Shown one piece after another: positions 62,551-64,000 of a DNA stretch of 64,000 nt. The DNA lies in assembly GCA_907164885.2 (NCBI GenBank), contig OU015500.1:55837659-55901658 (forward strand), read 5' to 3'. Made by a program: the position numbers and the translations under genes. How positions within the stretch are numbered: the stretch's first letter is position 1; the number at the start of each line of letters is the position of its first letter. The notes under the pieces are model-generated. The model was not told the origin of the DNA. It did no database searches and saw only the letters and a program-made list of their open reading frames with translations. Origin of the DNA: Dolomedes plantarius (taxonomy: Eukaryota; Arthropoda; Arachnida; Araneae; Dolomedidae).

Positions 62551-63608
62551 AAATTATTGTAAATATCTCTCACCTTATCCAATAAAACATAATTACATTG
62601 AAAGGGCTCATTATCGGGTCAATTTGATGTCTATTATATTATTAAAATCGTATTATCTGTTAATAATATGTAGAGACGTTATAATTATATCAAAAGTAAT
62701 TTATGTACACCTTAGTTTCAGAATACAAAATATATGAATGATATATCAGTTTCCGATTAAGCAACACATGAACAATTTAAGTTTTTAAGATGAATCCGGT
62801 GTGCAAAATTAATAATAATTTATGTATTTTTAACTAAATTCTCTCCTTCAAAAGCATATTTTCTCTAAAAGATTAATTACCTAACATAGTTATTAGGGGA
62901 TTCCTATTTTGGAGCCGTGTATATAATTGATGTTTATATTTTTAAAAATTTTATTGTAGCATAAATCTTTAAAAGTCTTATGTTATTTATGAACCTATTA
63001 ATGATATCTTGAACATTTAAGAGAACTATAGTTACCATGTATTTCAAGATTTATTAATATATAATTTTCACAAAGGAAATCAGATTTTCATAAAGGGAAA
63101 TAATATATAACAGTTCAATTTTTAACAGGAGACGAATACTAAATTTTTTGTAGTCGTCAGTGCCACGAGTGGTTCAAGCTTCGATGAAAACACACAGTTC
63201 ATATATTTACAATATAATTATTAAGCCATCATGTGAGAGTGCGACTTAAGTTGACCCTCCATGAAGCGTCCTAAGGGATATCTAAAGGGAGTAAAAGTAG
63301 AAAGGCAATTATGAGTGACGTAACACCTCGACATTCCTGAAATTTTTTTGCTCAGTCAGCAATTTTATCATTCATGATTTCTTATAAGGTTATAATTTAG
63401 AAGCCTAAATATTACAAGCTAACTATTTATCTCGGTCATATTTAGCTCTAGCTGGAAGGACACCTGAAGATACATATAAAATTTACTAAAAGTTCTACAC
63501 GGGTTAGTAAAATTAGGAATTAATCGATCAAATTTAGTTAGGGAATAAGTTTTATAACGTTAGATACTGAGGTATTTTTTCTGGTATAACATTCATACAT
63601 ATATACAA
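62549..63608. other. AT-rich intergenic sequence, no feature recognised
   Basis: No gene or repeat recognised. Confidence 0.5.

Positions 63609-63671
<63 letters not shown>
63609..63671. repeat. (CA)n(TA)n(CA)n microsatellite
   Basis: CA tract 63609-63631, TA tract to about 63664, then a short CA tract that runs into the end of the next Tc1-like element. Confidence 0.95.
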
Positions 63672-63674
<3 letters not shown>

Positions 63675-64000
63675 TCTGTCACAAAAAATAACCACCCAGA
63701 AGAAATCGAACTACTATCACGAAACATGTCAGGATTGTAGTCTGGTAAGAGATGTGCAAATGATTAAAATTTCGACGCCAATGAGACAAGGGTAAGTGCG
63801 CCATGCGCATATGAGATGCGCAGCTTGGAGAGTTTAAAAGCGCGATTGCTCGTGCTACAGTGTTATTCAAACAAATCTGCTTACTTGGATGGCCTCAGTC
63901 GGAGCGATATGGTAGTTGCTCGGTGTTGGCAAAAATGGATCACGGAAGGGATAGTTTACCGTCTCCGAGCGTCAGGGCGTCCCAGGAACACTAATGCCCG
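63672..64000 (+). mobile_element. Tc1-like element, 5' part, cut by the window edge
   Basis: Begins CACTCTGTCACAAAAAATAA then CCACCCAG, close to the end of the fragment at 37543. A coding start region follows with frames reading LDGLSRSDMVV, RCWQKWITEGIVYRLRASGR and PRNTNAR, which match the first helix-turn-helix and the GRPR-like motif of Tc1 transposases. The expected helix between SRSDM and RCWQ looks shortened, so a small deletion is likely. The rest of the gene lies beyond the window. Confidence 0.8.

Overview
This is AT-rich eukaryotic DNA with no recognisable host gene. It is a dense graveyard of transposable elements separated by long (TA)n microsatellites. The mix is Tc1-like, mariner, pogo, Merlin, Helitron-like and tRNA-derived SINE copies. 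From memory, the transposase and repeat protein families resemble those in arachnid genomes, so a spider or other chelicerate is my best guess. That guess is an inference and was not tested by any search.

Layout. At 1-9 kb there is an internally deleted mariner (1906-2481), a tRNA-derived SINE, a diverged repeat pair, a 328-bp tandem duplication and a mariner transposase 3' fragment. At 9-20 kb there are two adjacent long hairpins, SINE copies, a Tc1-like element with one nonsense codon (14711-16113), and a textbook Helitron-like element (17300-18698) that carries a pogo-like element and TA arrays. At 20-28 kb there are a possible solo LTR, a Merlin transposase remnant, a broken copy of a multi-copy arthropod gene, and an inverted-repeat family next to a short 18S rRNA fragment. 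At 30-47 kb there is a large, old inverted duplication (arms about 30465-34925 and 43065-47045). Its left arm was split by a Tc1-like element and its right arm by a deleted mariner. Its spacer holds a transposon with terminal inverted repeats of about 470 bp. At 47-51 kb there are a pogo-like MITE, another deleted mariner and a GC-rich block of unknown nature. At 56-64 kb there are Helitron fragments within a tandem duplication, two different Tc1-like elements abutting head to tail, a second diverged copy of the gene in the long-TIR transposon, and the start of another Tc1-like element cut by the window edge.

Every transposase copy is damaged to some degree. The closest to intact are at 14943-15977 (one TGA), 60535-61559 (one frameshift) and 59228-60265 (two stops). 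The best candidate for something under-described is the long-TIR element at 39467-41758, with its homologue at 61773-62325. The large inverted duplication and the repeated internal deletions of mariners that keep both ends of the gene are also worth following up.
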